DNA from: a virus
DNA: 48,391 nt
Virus record (IMG/VR): IMGVR_UViG_3300037882_002669
Span: 1 to 48,391 of that record
Reading direction: 5' to 3' (one strand)
The translations under genes and the position numbers were made by a program. The notes beneath the pieces were generated by a model that was given only the letters and a program-made list of their open reading frames with translations, was not told the origin of the DNA and made no database searches. Of the stretch, positions 12,713 to 23,700 are shown piece after piece; within the stretch, counting starts at the first letter, position 1, and the number at the start of each line of letters is the position of its first letter.

Positions 12713-14461
12713 TCAATATGCAGTAAGAGTACCGCCTGTTGTTGCAAAAACTGCTGTGCTTATATTACCTTCAGCATCGAGTGGCGAGTACGTAAGAGTC
12801 CCATTTTCGATCACAAGGCCGTGCGTGTTTGAGCCGCGAGTGGCAGCACCACTACAATCCACTTTTATGGGCGCACCCGCGCGGCCTGCAAAATATGCAC
12901 CATAGTAGCCGCCCCCGCCGTCAGCTTGATAGGTCGTACCTGACGAAATAACTCGCCCAACTCGCCCCGTTCCCGTCACGTCTGTTTTGATGCCATGTCC
13001 GAACTGCGCTGGACCCACAGAGCGACAAGAGCCCCCGCCTATCCGCAATTCGCGAATTAGGGATTTAGTAACAGTGACTAGACAGCCAGAGCGCGAAACA
13101 AAATCGCACGACGACAGGTCGATGAAATCGACAGGACTACTCGTTGCGCCAGTAAAACCGTTTGAAGCCACACAAGGTATGTCGGAGAACGTGAAGCCGT
13201 ACTGCGCAACAGCTTCCGTTCCGGCCTCGGTTGTGACATTGGACAGCCTATAAGTGTGACCCCTGCCTTCGTCTAGGTGCCCAAAGCTCTCAATCACCAC
13301 GCCGTGACGGCGTGCGGGCCCCGAACGCGCATTGCTGACCTGCAGGTGTGTGCCTTGGAAAATGACCAAAGCGTCGCCATTTGTGCCTGCGTTGATCGCA
13401 CCTCGCGTTTGGCAATTAACCAACAACATCGAATAAACTCCAGGATGTGCATTAATTAAACAATCCTGCATCCCATCGCCGATTGCATTTGATATTGAAA
13501 TGGACGATTGCATTTGAGACCCGCCGGGGGCGCGGCCCGACGCAAAGCCATGACGACAATTTGAACATCGAAGACCATCGACAATCACCTGATCTGTGCC
13601 TGATGTGGTAATTAAATAGCCAAGTCCGTTACGTGCCGCCCGCTCACCACGAATAGATTGGATCGAAGCAAAACGATTATTTACAAACGAAAACGGGCGA
13701 TTTTCGATTGCTTCGGCATAAAGGTTGTGGGCTTCGATGGATTGAATCCCCCACACCCAGATGCCGTCTTGATCCGCGCCAACGCCACCGCCTACAAGTT
13801 CGACATTGTCGAGCTCAACGTCTGCGCCTACATAAGGACGCACCGTTGCTGCGGTAGTGTAGCTGCTCCGAAGGCAACCGCCAAGGGTGATCGCCCCTGC
13901 ACCCGTTGCCGCGCTTTTATCAATTACGGTAGCGCCTTCAGAGCAAATTGAGCCGTCCGCGTCCCATATCCGCGTCGTGTCGTGTAGGAGGATATCACCC
14001 CCTATTGTAAAGACGGATAAGTCAGCCACCTGAATTGACACGTTACCCCGTGTCGCGGCGACAGTTAACGAGGATTTTGGGTAAGTTGCCCCCCACATGT
14101 CAGAACCGTTTGCAGCCGTGCCAACAATACCGAGGGCTATCTTGCCCGACCACCCTTGCGCAAGGCCCATCACACCCGCGACAGCGCTTATGTCTAGCTT
14201 GAGGTTCTGAATCCTTAGTCGTTGTCCTGATAGCAGCCCTTTGCGGATACCAGATGAAGTCAAAGTGACTGTCATGCCGCTACCGTCAACGGGCCGGCCC
14301 GTTGCTATACCCGCATCAAGGGCGTCAATAAAGTCGGCCTGCGTACTCCCGTAATGTGAGACATAAATTGGCCCTGCGCTTTTGGGAGAAAGGTGTGTTT
14401 CAGCAAGGGGTGTGTCCCAAGAGTCATCAACTAGCTTGGTTTGGATTGGGGAGAGTGCCAT
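12713..14461 (-). CDS. Beta-helix tailspike, possible polysaccharide depolymerase
   Basis: This 582-residue protein has a short N-terminal attachment-like part (to about residue 55, GSTQADFIDALDAG) followed by many short beta-strand turns typical of right-handed parallel beta helices: IEAHNLYAEAIENRP, VIVDGLRCSNCRHGF, FIDLSSCDFVSRSG, LVIENG. The pectin-lyase-like fold is common in tailspikes that bind or cut capsule or O-antigen; no catalytic pair can be assigned here. It starts one base beyond the stop of the J-like gene, as receptor-binding proteins often do, and precedes the lysis genes. Confidence 0.75.
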   Translation of the reverse strand: MALSPIQTKLVDDSWDTPLAETHLSPKSAGPIYVSHYGSTQADFIDALDAGIATGRPVDGSGMTVTLTSSGIRKGLLSGQRLRIQNLKLDISAVAGVMGLAQGWSGKIALGIVGTAANGSDMWGATYPKSSLTVAATRGNVSIQVADLSVFTIGGDILLHDTTRIWDADGSICSEGATVIDKSAATGAGAITLGGCLRSSYTTAATVRPYVGADVELDNVELVGGGVGADQDGIWVWGIQSIEAHNLYAEAIENRPFSFVNNRFASIQSIRGERAARNGLGYLITTSGTDQVIVDGLRCSNCRHGFASGRAPGGSQMQSSISISNAIGDGMQDCLINAHPGVYSMLLVNCQTRGAINAGTNGDALVIFQGTHLQVSNARSGPARRHGVVIESFGHLDEGRGHTYRLSNVTTEAGTEAVAQYGFTFSDIPCVASNGFTGATSSPVDFIDLSSCDFVSRSGCLVTVTKSLIRELRIGGGSCRSVGPAQFGHGIKTDVTGTGRVGRVISSGTTYQADGGGGYYGAYFAGRAGAPIKVDCSGAATRGSNTHGLVIENGTLTYSPLDAEGNISTAVFATTGGTLTAY

Positions 14462-14462
14462 C

Positions 14463-17400
14463 TTATAACCTCTTTACAGACATTGTTGACTGAAACCATG
14501 TTATGGTTTGCGTCCTAAACTCAGAACTTTGTAGGCTGCCGATCAGCCTAAACTCGTGTTCAAGAAGCTGAGTGATCCCGCTTATGATGACAGACACCTT
14601 GACCGAACCGCTTTGGGCGGTCTCGGGCTCAAAGTTGTCGTTGCGCCCGGGATCGCCGCCGAAAGCATTGTTGTGATACCACTCAAGCGTCGTCGGGTCA
14701 GCGACACCCGCTAGAGGCTGGATGCCGCCGTCTACGATTTCAGCAATAGTAACCCACGTGCCGCCAACCAGGCGATATTGAAGCCCGACGTTCACGCCGG
14801 CCGTACTGGAGCCGCCAAGTAGAGACGTGTCAAACTGACCTGCGAACGAAACCCGCGTGCGTGCGGGTACGAGGCCTGTCGTGACTTTAAGTTCACGGCT
14901 TATGACATCGAAGCCCGCCGCTTGGCGGGTTAGGACACTTAAAATCTCAGACGTTGCGTCTAACGCTGCGCCAGAGAGAGCTGGCAGTAGCGGCGGCGCT
15001 GCAATTGTGCGGCTGATTGTGAGGTCAAGCGACTTATTGTTAGGCGCAGTGACGCGTGCAGAACCTTCACCGTCTGCGGACGTGATCACAAGAGCGCCCG
15101 TCACCGTTGTGTAGCCTGTTATAGGGCCAAAAAACCTCACACTCCACGGACCAGACAGTCCGATGTTTTGGTCTCCAGACATGAGGCGATAAGCCAAGAC
15201 GTAGCCTTCACCGATCTGACCCGGTAGAGTCTCGTTTAGATAGTTTGCGTTAATGTTGATAGCAACTGGTCCCTCAATTCGGGGAGAGAGTTGGTTAAGT
15301 AGATCAATTCTCTCAATAGGGTTGCCGTCGTCATCCGTGATCCCTCCGTCAAGGCGGGAGCCGAGCAAATAAGCGGATGTCGCCTCGTCACTGTACGGTG
15401 CAGCAACCCCACCCAGGTTCACCTTGGCACGTAAAAAGTGAGCCGCACCGACGCCCTTTCCTGTGACTACGGCAAACAATGACCCAAAAACTGTGCCATT
15501 AGGCGCGGGCGGCAGGCCGTCAACTTGCACAACTCGGTAGCCACTCGGCAGCATGGCGTTTTGCACACCGTCCTCGACAAGAGGCAACTCGTCAAGTCTT
15601 ATGGTTTGACCTAGCACACCCACCCACTTGATGCCTGCTTGGATTGATCCACTGGTCCAAGAGCCAATTTTAGCGGCCACATATTGGACTGAATAAACTT
15701 TATTTGCCGATGCCTCAAAAGGGACAAACTCAATCGATTGATACCCAGAACTTGCGGATATCGCGCACGACCAAGCAGCTTGAGCCAACTCGCTCTCAAT
15801 GCTTACAGCCCGCCAATTGTCACCTTTAACACCAAGTCCGAGAAACTCGCCTCTAGGAATAGCGGACTTGTACGGACCGCCACCCGCTACGAGGTTGGCT
15901 GACTGCGGCGATGCGGTTAACGCCCCTGTCGTATCGGAGCCGATGTGGACAAACTCTGATGCCGTCCCATCTTGGCGCGTGAAGGCAATGCTTACGTTGT
16001 ACACGGTCCTTTCTCGGAGCGGAGATACCTCGTAAGTAACCGGACGCGGCACGCCTGTGTAGTCTGTGTTTATGGCTATCGCGGCCACCTCCCCCGAGTG
16101 CCCATCAGATGAATAGCGCAGCAGTATGCCCGTGGCATCAATGGAGGCGGGTACGGAACCTGTCAAGACGATGCTAGGGCTGGTCGTAGTGCCCGCTGCT
16201 ACGGAGAAACTACTGGCGCTCGGAGCGGGTACGGGCGACGGGGCCGGGGAAACAAGAGGGTTGGCCGGAGGTGGCGGCGCGCCCGCATTAGCGGGCAGCC
16301 CTGATATCGCCCAGGACTGTTCTATAAATGACTCAAGGCCCTCCCGTTCGCTCAAGATCGACACAAGGACTGCTGCGTAGCGATCAAACCACGCGCGCTG
16401 TAGGGTGGTTGCATTTTCGACCCACAGAGACTGGTTTTCATAAACGACCGCGTTGGTTGCTTGGTCTCGAACGCGGATTATGGTTCTTTGCTTAAACTCG
16501 GGCGTCACCGCGCCCGCAGACCATAATACGGGCGTACCTTGCTCCAACAGGCGGTTTCGAGTAGCCCACGTCAAGACCCACTGCGACGCGGTGCCTACGG
16601 ATTCGCCCGGGAGAACCCCATTCAGCAAAGGGTTGGCAGGCCGTAAAGGGCGGTGGGGCCTGTCTGATACCACTACCGACAAGTTTGGCGCACTGCTCAC
16701 CGAGAGCTGCCCCCTTGCTGTCCGGCTTAGCGCGCGATAGGTGACTTGCTCTCCCGACAACCGCTCTTGGCTATCTTCGACAAAGCGCTCAGGCTGCTTC
16801 ACGACCCAAACTAAAGACCCTGCAGGGACTAGAGACGGTGCGGTGTCCAAAAGCCCTCGATCGAGCAGCCAGTTATTCGCATTGTCACCACTAACCCGCA
16901 TAATTTCGTTAGTGGTAAATAGGTAGTCCCCGATGGCGGGAGCAGTAACAGCGTCGCCCCACAAGCCCTTTGGTATCGCACCTGCGGTCGGGGGCATTGC
17001 GTTTACAACTGTTGCTCGCGCGATGAAATCTTTTAAGCCAACTGATGAATACCCCGCGCCCTTTTGCTCTAACAGGTCGTAGCTGGGTGAAGACAAGGAT
17101 GGAGCGGCAGCGAGGATCAGCGGATGCGCAGCGGGCCAAGCAGGGACGACCCCGTCGGCAGTCTCCCAGAAATACGGCGTGGTGAGAGCCAGCACATCCG
17201 TAACCACCGAAGGCTCCTGATCTGGTGCCACCCATTGCGAAAGAGGCGGAGCAGACAACACAGGGGCCGACTGAAGGCCGAAGACATCCTCAACCACTTC
17301 CAGCGTCGCAAGGGGGTTGCTGGCGGTAGGTGGCGAGACTGATAACACCCGTGCAACAATGCCGTCCACCTTACGGAGAGGGTGTGCGACTCGAAAAACA

Positions 17401-18563
17401 GCACCGACAAAGCAAAGAGGTTGTATTGAGGGGTCAACAACCTCCACTTCAGCCGTTAGCAGGGGGGTACTGACTATTGTGAGCTCTCGTTCACAAACGC
17501 GATTCGCTAACTCGCCATTGCGGATCGCGTAAAAGTCTCGGTCAACGGAGTTTATCTGACCCTGGGTATCAAAGATCGCCAAGTTTTGGCGCGTCAGGGA
17601 TAGCTCTTCCTCGTTGTTGGGGTTTGTGTATCTAACCACCACTTCGTTGATCAACTTGTGGCCTTGAGTACGGCCGGCTTTTACAATGCGTGAGTTTTCA
17701 GGAGTCAAGGAGACTAGCGCGTTCACGTCGTAGTCTGCCCGAAACAACTTCAGGGTCTTTAAGCCTGTCGCGGGGTCGTCGTACAAAGACCCCGATATAT
17801 GATCGAGCACGTCCGATATCACAGCCTCGCCACTTTCGCGGTCTGTGCGAATAAAGCTAAGACCAAAAGATTCATTAAACAGCGTGGCGGCAGCGGCCGT
17901 AAAACTGGTTGTGTCAATCAGTGCAGGGGGCGTGCCCAGTCCGTAAGCCCTATCGACTAAAATAGCATATATGATGTGCGCCGGATTAGCGTCAGGCCAA
18001 GAGTCAGGTGCTTCAGAATTAGGGATACGCGCGTGAGCATCAACGAGTGGAAACTCGTCGTTAGTAGGGCAGTATTCGTAGACTGCATCGACGGCCTGCG
18101 CGATGATGGGGTTGTTCGCAGACCAAGTGAAACCAGAAGCAGTGCTGGCCGAATAAGAGGCCGTTGCTGCTGCAGATAGCACTTGGCCGAACAGGCCGTC
18201 TCCGTAATCGCCTAAGATGCGACTCGTCTCTGTCCCTGTAAACCACAAGGACGTAAAGGCTCGATAGCCGACCACGCTAGTCGGCGAGCCGCCTAGTCGG
18301 GCCGCAAGTGTATCTGGTAGAACTTGTGTCGCACCGCCAGGCAAATAGTAAATACTTCCAACGAGACCGCCTTGTTCTTTGGGTCCGCCGAAGGCGTTCG
18401 GGTTGTTGACTGATAGCGTGGCGGACCCAACTTGGCGACCGCGCCACGCCTCCTTGTCGTCCACGAACACTGCTCGCAGGGCGTGTGCTCGGACCACACC
18501 ACCAAAGTGGATGGACATCCGATACTCGTTGACCTGTTGTTTTTGTTTTTTACTCTTGCCCAT
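14463..18563 (-). CDS. J: J-like central tail hub / host specificity protein
   Basis: This 1366-residue protein is in lambda J position, last of the tail genes. The N-terminal half carries hub-domain features: a NEYRMSIHFGGVVRAHALRA start, TRQNLAIFDTQGQIN and VDRDFYAIRNGELANRVCERE; the middle has an AHPLRKVDGIVARVLSV strand set. The second half has fibronectin/Ig-like strands (SVAAGTTTSPSIVLTG, YNVSIAFTRQDG). I chose the ATG at 18563, overlapping the upstream gene by 14 bases; a GTG at 18608 is possible. It forms the tail tip and contacts the receptor. No K or I homologue is seen before it. Confidence 0.85.
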   Translation of the reverse strand: MGKSKKQKQQVNEYRMSIHFGGVVRAHALRAVFVDDKEAWRGRQVGSATLSVNNPNAFGGPKEQGGLVGSIYYLPGGATQVLPDTLAARLGGSPTSVVGYRAFTSLWFTGTETSRILGDYGDGLFGQVLSAAATASYSASTASGFTWSANNPIIAQAVDAVYEYCPTNDEFPLVDAHARIPNSEAPDSWPDANPAHIIYAILVDRAYGLGTPPALIDTTSFTAAAATLFNESFGLSFIRTDRESGEAVISDVLDHISGSLYDDPATGLKTLKLFRADYDVNALVSLTPENSRIVKAGRTQGHKLINEVVVRYTNPNNEEELSLTRQNLAIFDTQGQINSVDRDFYAIRNGELANRVCERELTIVSTPLLTAEVEVVDPSIQPLCFVGAVFRVAHPLRKVDGIVARVLSVSPPTASNPLATLEVVEDVFGLQSAPVLSAPPLSQWVAPDQEPSVVTDVLALTTPYFWETADGVVPAWPAAHPLILAAAPSLSSPSYDLLEQKGAGYSSVGLKDFIARATVVNAMPPTAGAIPKGLWGDAVTAPAIGDYLFTTNEIMRVSGDNANNWLLDRGLLDTAPSLVPAGSLVWVVKQPERFVEDSQERLSGEQVTYRALSRTARGQLSVSSAPNLSVVVSDRPHRPLRPANPLLNGVLPGESVGTASQWVLTWATRNRLLEQGTPVLWSAGAVTPEFKQRTIIRVRDQATNAVVYENQSLWVENATTLQRAWFDRYAAVLVSILSEREGLESFIEQSWAISGLPANAGAPPPPANPLVSPAPSPVPAPSASSFSVAAGTTTSPSIVLTGSVPASIDATGILLRYSSDGHSGEVAAIAINTDYTGVPRPVTYEVSPLRERTVYNVSIAFTRQDGTASEFVHIGSDTTGALTASPQSANLVAGGGPYKSAIPRGEFLGLGVKGDNWRAVSIESELAQAAWSCAISASSGYQSIEFVPFEASANKVYSVQYVAAKIGSWTSGSIQAGIKWVGVLGQTIRLDELPLVEDGVQNAMLPSGYRVVQVDGLPPAPNGTVFGSLFAVVTGKGVGAAHFLRAKVNLGGVAAPYSDEATSAYLLGSRLDGGITDDDGNPIERIDLLNQLSPRIEGPVAININANYLNETLPGQIGEGYVLAYRLMSGDQNIGLSGPWSVRFFGPITGYTTVTGALVITSADGEGSARVTAPNNKSLDLTISRTIAAPPLLPALSGAALDATSEILSVLTRQAAGFDVISRELKVTTGLVPARTRVSFAGQFDTSLLGGSSTAGVNVGLQYRLVGGTWVTIAEIVDGGIQPLAGVADPTTLEWYHNNAFGGDPGRNDNFEPETAQSGSVKVSVIISGITQLLEHEFRLIGSLQSSEFRTQTITWFQSTMSVKRL

Positions 18564-18744
18564 CTTGCGCCCGAAGTTGTTGGCAGACCGATGCGGCCAA
18601 TGCGTCACCTGTTGCTTCTAGCGCCTCAATAGGTACTCCGTCTACCACCAGAGTTCGAAAGTCTATGCCATTCGCCGCGCACCAGTCTTTGATGCCGGCA
18701 ACGCAATGCCCTGTTCTTCGAATATCACCCGCACGCACTATCAC
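18550..18744 (-). CDS. Small tail-assembly-region protein
   Basis: This 64-residue protein begins MIVRAGDIRRTGHCVAGIKD and continues DWCAANGIDFRTLVVDG with LEATGDALA. I recognise this as a short protein found just before the tail hub gene in many phages; its function is unknown, presumably a tail-tip or chaperone role. It overlaps both neighbours by a few bases. Confidence 0.7.
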   Translation of the reverse strand: MIVRAGDIRRTGHCVAGIKDWCAANGIDFRTLVVDGVPIEALEATGDALAASVCQQLRAQDGQE

Positions 18745-18962
18745 GCCGAGATGTCGTATGTGTGGATGGACTTATCGCCGGACCAAAGAACCTTGGGCTC
18801 TTTAAGCCGAACAGTGCCGAATATCATAGGCGTAGGACCTGCGCCGGTAGTTGGCGATTCAGCCTGTTGGGCAGTTGGCGGTTTTGTCTTTTTGACGCGC
18901 GGTTGCAGGGCTACTGCTGCAACAAGTTGCACGACGGCTATGATGATGGATACCCAATTCAC
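18741..18962 (-). CDS. Small tail-tip-region protein with N-terminal hydrophobic helix
   Basis: This 73-residue protein has a hydrophobic start (VSIIIAVVQLVAAVAL), a basic proline-rich linker, and then GPTPMIFGTVRLKEPKVLWS. The last part resembles the N-terminal strand motif of tail-assembly and hub proteins (PVVYGTRRI-type). It occupies roughly the K/I position of lambda, but it lacks the JAMM and NlpC/P60 peptidase domains of K. It may act as a hub partner. The start is 13 bases after the L-like gene. Confidence 0.55.
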   Translation of the reverse strand: MNWVSIIIAVVQLVAAVALQPRVKKTKPPTAQQAESPTTGAGPTPMIFGTVRLKEPKVLWSGDKSIHTYDISA

Positions 18963-18974
18963 AAACCGCTCCGA

Positions 18975-19781
18975 TCACTGATAGTTGTTTCGAACGCCTA
19001 TCGGGTTCTGCAAGGGCATAAAGGGGCACCCGCCGTAATTTTGTATATTATTGTGTCGATCCTGACAAGAGGATTGAGTTTTGTCGCAACCCATTGTGAG
19101 AGTCACAGAAACCAGACCTCCTTGGTCCAGCCACCCCGTTGATAGTCTTATCGAATTGGCGCTTGCGGAAACGATAGTGCGTCTCGCCACGCGGCCATCG
19201 CCATCCAACCACGACGCGATGCCACCTAAATAATCTGTCGGAACTCGGGCGAGGTGCCACCCCGCGTTAAGGGCAATGACAGGGCCCGCGCCTATCGCTA
19301 TAGAGAGCAAAATTGACGCTGCTTCGCGACTGGCTCGACATTCCGGGCCGTACAACAAGTGCCCGCATGTGGTTGCGTAGACTTGCCGAAACGCACTTTG
19401 TTTTAGGCTGCCCGCAGACCCCTCTATCGACAGGGATACATCGTCTTCCGCGCCACCGAGTTGCGCTGTGGTTACGGTTCCCGAAAAAATAGAAACCCAT
19501 ATCGGAACTGCCAAGTCTAGGTCTGCGCTAAACGCTTGAACTATAACGCGCTGAAGAGACCCGTGCATGGACAGCAGCGTGGAGGCAAACCCCGCAGAAG
19601 CAGCCAAGTTCAGGGCTAACGTTTCAGTCTCGATGCCGCCGTCAACCTTAAAGGGCTGCCGAAAAATGGGCACCGGACTGTAAGTCTGCCCCAAACGCTC
19701 TACAACTTGATCCGAACTCGTGTACCGGCCCAGCACGTCGCCGTCGCTAGTAGAAAAAATAAATATCTCCACAGTTCGCAT
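18975..19781 (-). CDS. L: L-like minor tail protein (phage BR0599 family)
   Basis: In this 268-residue protein the C-terminal part carries the BR0599/L signature: GCDKTQSSCQDRHNNIQN followed by YGGCPFMP. With CGHLLYGPEC near residues 139-148, cysteines at 139, 148, 232 and 239 are placed like the four that bind a 4Fe-4S cluster in lambda gpL; C252 is extra. The N-terminal part (VPIFRQPFKVDGGIETETLA) resembles DUF2163. It probably builds the tail tip between tape measure and hub. Confidence 0.8.
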   Translation of the reverse strand: MRTVEIFIFSTSDGDVLGRYTSSDQVVERLGQTYSPVPIFRQPFKVDGGIETETLALNLAASAGFASTLLSMHGSLQRVIVQAFSADLDLAVPIWVSIFSGTVTTAQLGGAEDDVSLSIEGSAGSLKQSAFRQVYATTCGHLLYGPECRASREAASILLSIAIGAGPVIALNAGWHLARVPTDYLGGIASWLDGDGRVARRTIVSASANSIRLSTGWLDQGGLVSVTLTMGCDKTQSSCQDRHNNIQNYGGCPFMPLQNPIGVRNNYQ

Positions 19782-19785
19782 CTGT

Positions 19786-20760
19786 CTATTCCTTCAAGGC
19801 CACAAAGGCTATTGTAGCTTGACCCACTTCAGGCGTGCGTAAGGCTATTGTGAGCGTATCTTCTGCGAGGCGCGCCGCGTACAGCCATCGTGCGACCGCT
19901 CTAACGCCGCTAGAATACCCCGAAAGTTGCGGCCCAAGTAGCCTTAAATAGCTGCTGGAAGCATCTTGCACGACAGATTGGACCTGCGCACGCCACACGA
20001 AGCCCCCTTGAGTGACCTCTATGTGCTTGTTTACTCCGTCTCCGAGAAACTCCTCTGAGGCGTATCGGCTTGATACGCGCACTTGTGTGTCGGAGCCAAC
20101 CGTGTCCACGCCCATAACGACCCCGATGGCCTCAGGCGCGGGCAAATAGAGAATGCCCGCTGACCCCCGCAGGTGGTGCGCTAAGCCGACTAGGGCGTCT
20201 AAGGACACCTTGTTGGCTAGTAATATCGCTCCTTCGTATCGGCGAGTGTGATGCGTCGAATAGACACCTAAACTCGACAAGCCGATATCGTAGTCTACCA
20301 ACTTGGTTTCTCGACCCACGAGGGGTCCTAGATCAGACGCCCAATCGAAGCGCCACGGCATTACTGGACGACCCAAATAGTTCTGACCCGACCAAGTGGC
20401 TCCGGCGAAAGGCGCGATGCCGGGCAGCGCCGAAAAGCTCAAAGCGCTACGAGCGACGCCCGCGCCCAGCAAGTTGGCGGCGGTGGGGTCAAGCAGTCGA
20501 ACTGTCTTACGGACTGCGGGCTGTAGCGGGTCCACGACGTCCAGCTCCCCTCCTTGATACTGAGACAACAGACGAGATAGCTGCGACGTCTGTAAAGGAG
20601 TGCGGGCTAGCATACTGGCCGAAAGTGACCATCGAGGTCGAGCCCGAACCACCTTACGAAACTCCTTACCACTATCAGAGCGAGATATCTGGGTCAGCCA
20701 CGTATAAGACACAGAAACCCCGCCCGACCAGTCGTAGGGAAAAGGCCAGATAAAAGCCAT
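19786..20760 (-). CDS. Distal tail-type protein in M position
   Basis: This 324-residue protein lies directly after the tape measure and before L. The start, with WPFPYDWSGGVSVSYTWL and KVVRARPRWSLS, is the pattern of phage distal-tail proteins that join the tail tube to the hub, in which an arginine-rich RxxPRR-like strand follows the first loops. It is much longer than lambda gpM (about 109 residues), so it is a functional equivalent at best. No catalytic features are visible. Its start shares a base with the tape measure stop. Confidence 0.6.
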   Translation of the reverse strand: MAFIWPFPYDWSGGVSVSYTWLTQISRSDSGKEFRKVVRARPRWSLSASMLARTPLQTSQLSRLLSQYQGGELDVVDPLQPAVRKTVRLLDPTAANLLGAGVARSALSFSALPGIAPFAGATWSGQNYLGRPVMPWRFDWASDLGPLVGRETKLVDYDIGLSSLGVYSTHHTRRYEGAILLANKVSLDALVGLAHHLRGSAGILYLPAPEAIGVVMGVDTVGSDTQVRVSSRYASEEFLGDGVNKHIEVTQGGFVWRAQVQSVVQDASSSYLRLLGPQLSGYSSGVRAVARWLYAARLAEDTLTIALRTPEVGQATIAFVALKE

Positions 20761-23700
20761 TACATGCCCAAAGCGGCCTTAACCGCACCCTTATTTTTCT
20801 GAATAACGGTTAAAAGACCATCGACGCCGCCTCGGCTAGAGATGCCTTGTCTCACCAGCGTCTCTGTGTCTAGGATGTTAGTTACGGTGTACCTGTTGTC
20901 CGCCTGGGGCGCACTTGCCGCAAAGCCTTGATTAGCGACGTGGCGGGGGTCATCCGTCGTCAAGACTTCTTCATCTTTGCGAACGACCTTGAGCATTTCT
21001 GTGGCGTCTAAGCCCGAAAAGGACACAGCGCGCGTCCGACTCATATCAGAACCTAGTCCGCCCGAGTGATTGACGCCTAGAAAAGCCTTGCCTGCGCCAA
21101 ACAGCGCTGAGAGAGCGCCACGGCCGCCGCCCCCGCCACCACTAGAAGCCGCGGCAACTTTCAGTGCCGATGCCGCCGCCAACAATCCAGAAACGACCAC
21201 CGCCCATGGTGCTGCCGCTGCCGTAAGTGCCGTTGACGCCTCTTTCAGACCCCCCGCAGTATTGCCATTGGCCGCGTCGATGATCTTCTTGAGCGCCGGT
21301 ATCTTCATGAGCTGATTCATTATGGCCGCTTTTAGGATGAACTTCGCCAGATCAATCAAGATGTCCGATATTGTAGAGAGGATGGTGTCGCCAACGCTCT
21401 TCCACAGGTCGCCCAAAGTCGCGGTGCCGTCCATCACCTCGCCCAGCTTGACGATGAACGCGTCCAGGCCTTTATCGACGCCTGCGCTCAAGCCGTTGGT
21501 TATCGTGTCTGCGACACGCTTCATATTGGCATCAGTGGCTTCGGCGGCCTTGCTCGCTTGCTCTAAGCTCGCTCTAAGCTGTTCTGCTGCTGCAGGGCCA
21601 ATAGCACCTACGGCAACTAGCGTATCAACAAGAGAGCGCATTCGGCTCAGGTACGCCTCAATCGCGGGACGAGCGGCAATGTAAGTCTCGGTTATGCGCT
21701 TGTTGCCCTCGAACTCCGATATCTGGCCTTCTTCTACTTGCTCCTGAATACGCGCTACTGCGCGCGCCCTGCGATCTTCTGCAGCCGTCAGGTCTTCTTG
21801 CAGCTTAGCTAAAGATCGCAGATTGGCTTCGCGTAGTTGCGTCTTGGCCTCACTGTCCGCTGTCTCTAGCGCAGTGACCGTGCGCTGGCGCTGTTGCTCA
21901 AACGACTGCAACGCTGTGCGCGCGCTTTCGACCGCCGCTTGCAGGGCCAGAAACTTACTGGGGTCTGTAGCTGTGACAGTTACAACTTCGGCTCCTCTAG
22001 GCGCGCGGGCTGCTTCTGCGCGCGCTGCCGCTTGGCGCGCCGCTAGGTCTCGGGCTCTGGCGGCCGCCAGTGCTTCTTCAGCCAGAGAAAGTTGATCCAA
22101 CAAGTCGAGGCCAAGTGGCGTTTGCGCATCCAACTTCTTTTGGAGGCCCTCTCGTATGCCGGCCGCTGCGCGTTCTATGACTTCTCGTGACCTCTTAAAC
22201 GCTTCTTCAGGATCAATGATGGCTGCGTCTAACAACTGGTTTACAAGTGTGAGTTGCTCGTCGCGCGCTTTCTTGGCGGTACTTGCAAGGTCGTCATAGA
22301 AATCAACTGTCGCGCGGCGTTGAAGCACTTTCTGCGCTTTGTCTAGGCGGTCCTCTACCTCGCCTAGCGTAGCACCATCGACGCGGATGTTGGCTCGCGC
22401 GATACCTGCCTTGGCAGCTTTCTCTTTGAGGTCATCAAGGTCGTTATAGAACTTGGCGAACTGTCCTTTGACCGCGTCTAGGCGTGCGGGCAGCGACTCT
22501 TGATCATCCCGCCCGACAAGGCCGAGTACGCTGGCTAGGTTGCTCCCCGCCCGATCTTGGCTGACCTCATATGCCCGAGCATTTCGCGCAGCCTCTCGTA
22601 CCGCCTGCGCTGCTTCGCGAGCCTCTTTAGCTCGCTCACGTTTTGCGTCGCGGGCCTCTTTAGCTCGCTCACGTTTCTGGGCGGCAAGTAGGCGTTTGCG
22701 CTCGCGTTCAGTCTTGGCCACCGCAAGTTTCGAAGCCCGCTCGCGTTCTTTGCGGTCTGCTTCAGCGCGGCGTTCATCAGAGCTCGTTGTGCGATCAAGG
22801 GCTAGGGCACCCCCCGAAGTCGCGAGGGCCGCATCGCGATCTGCGAACAGACGAGTCGTTATTGTAGCGACTGTACCGGTCAGTCGTGCAATTCTTTGAT
22901 CAAGGGTCTCTTTCGCATTTGTGGAGAACTCAAAACCTTGCGCTGCAGGACGACTCCCCGCCTCGCCTGCGCGCCTGCGCGCACGAAGACGAGCCAATTC
23001 TTCTTCAGCTTTTACCAGAACGCCTGTTTCGGCCACGTCGGTTGCAAAGCGCTCCGCGCTGACGGCCTGCCCTCGGCCCCTCTCATATGCGTACACTCTC
23101 AACGCTCGCGCCGCCCCTTCAAGGGTGTCGGTCAGCCCGTCCATGGCGCCTTCTAGGTTCAACGCATCAGAAACAGCGAGGGCCAGCTCTTGTGCTAAGC
23201 TCTCGATGGCACCACCTAGAGCCTGAAATGCCTCTTTCCACGGGCCTCGGGCTTTATCTGCGCCGTCTGCCACATTATCCTTAAATATCTCAAATGCTAA
23301 GTTTGCCGCGCCTGTGGCGTCTCCCGTGGCGTACATGTCGCGCACAGTTTGGCGCTGAGAGTCAGACAAGAAGTTGAGTTTATCGTCTAAAGCAAGAACC
23401 GCGTCCTCACCGCCCGTAAAGCCCTCAGCGACTAGGCCGACTGCTTCTTTCAGATCGACACCCAACGCGTCCGCAAGGTTCTTGGCGCTCGCCGCAAAGT
23501 CGTCTAACAAGTCGGGCCGGACGCCTTTTTGAACAAAAAGGCCCAAGAGTTCTCCAGCCTCTTTGCTTTTCACTCCCACAAAGCCTAGCTCGTCCTGCAG
23601 CTCGCCGAGGGCCTCCGCGCTATACGCAGCGCCGTCCGCCATAACGGCTAGGCGCCCACTAAAAGCCTTAGCCGCTTTATCCTGCTCGGTCAGTTGGTTA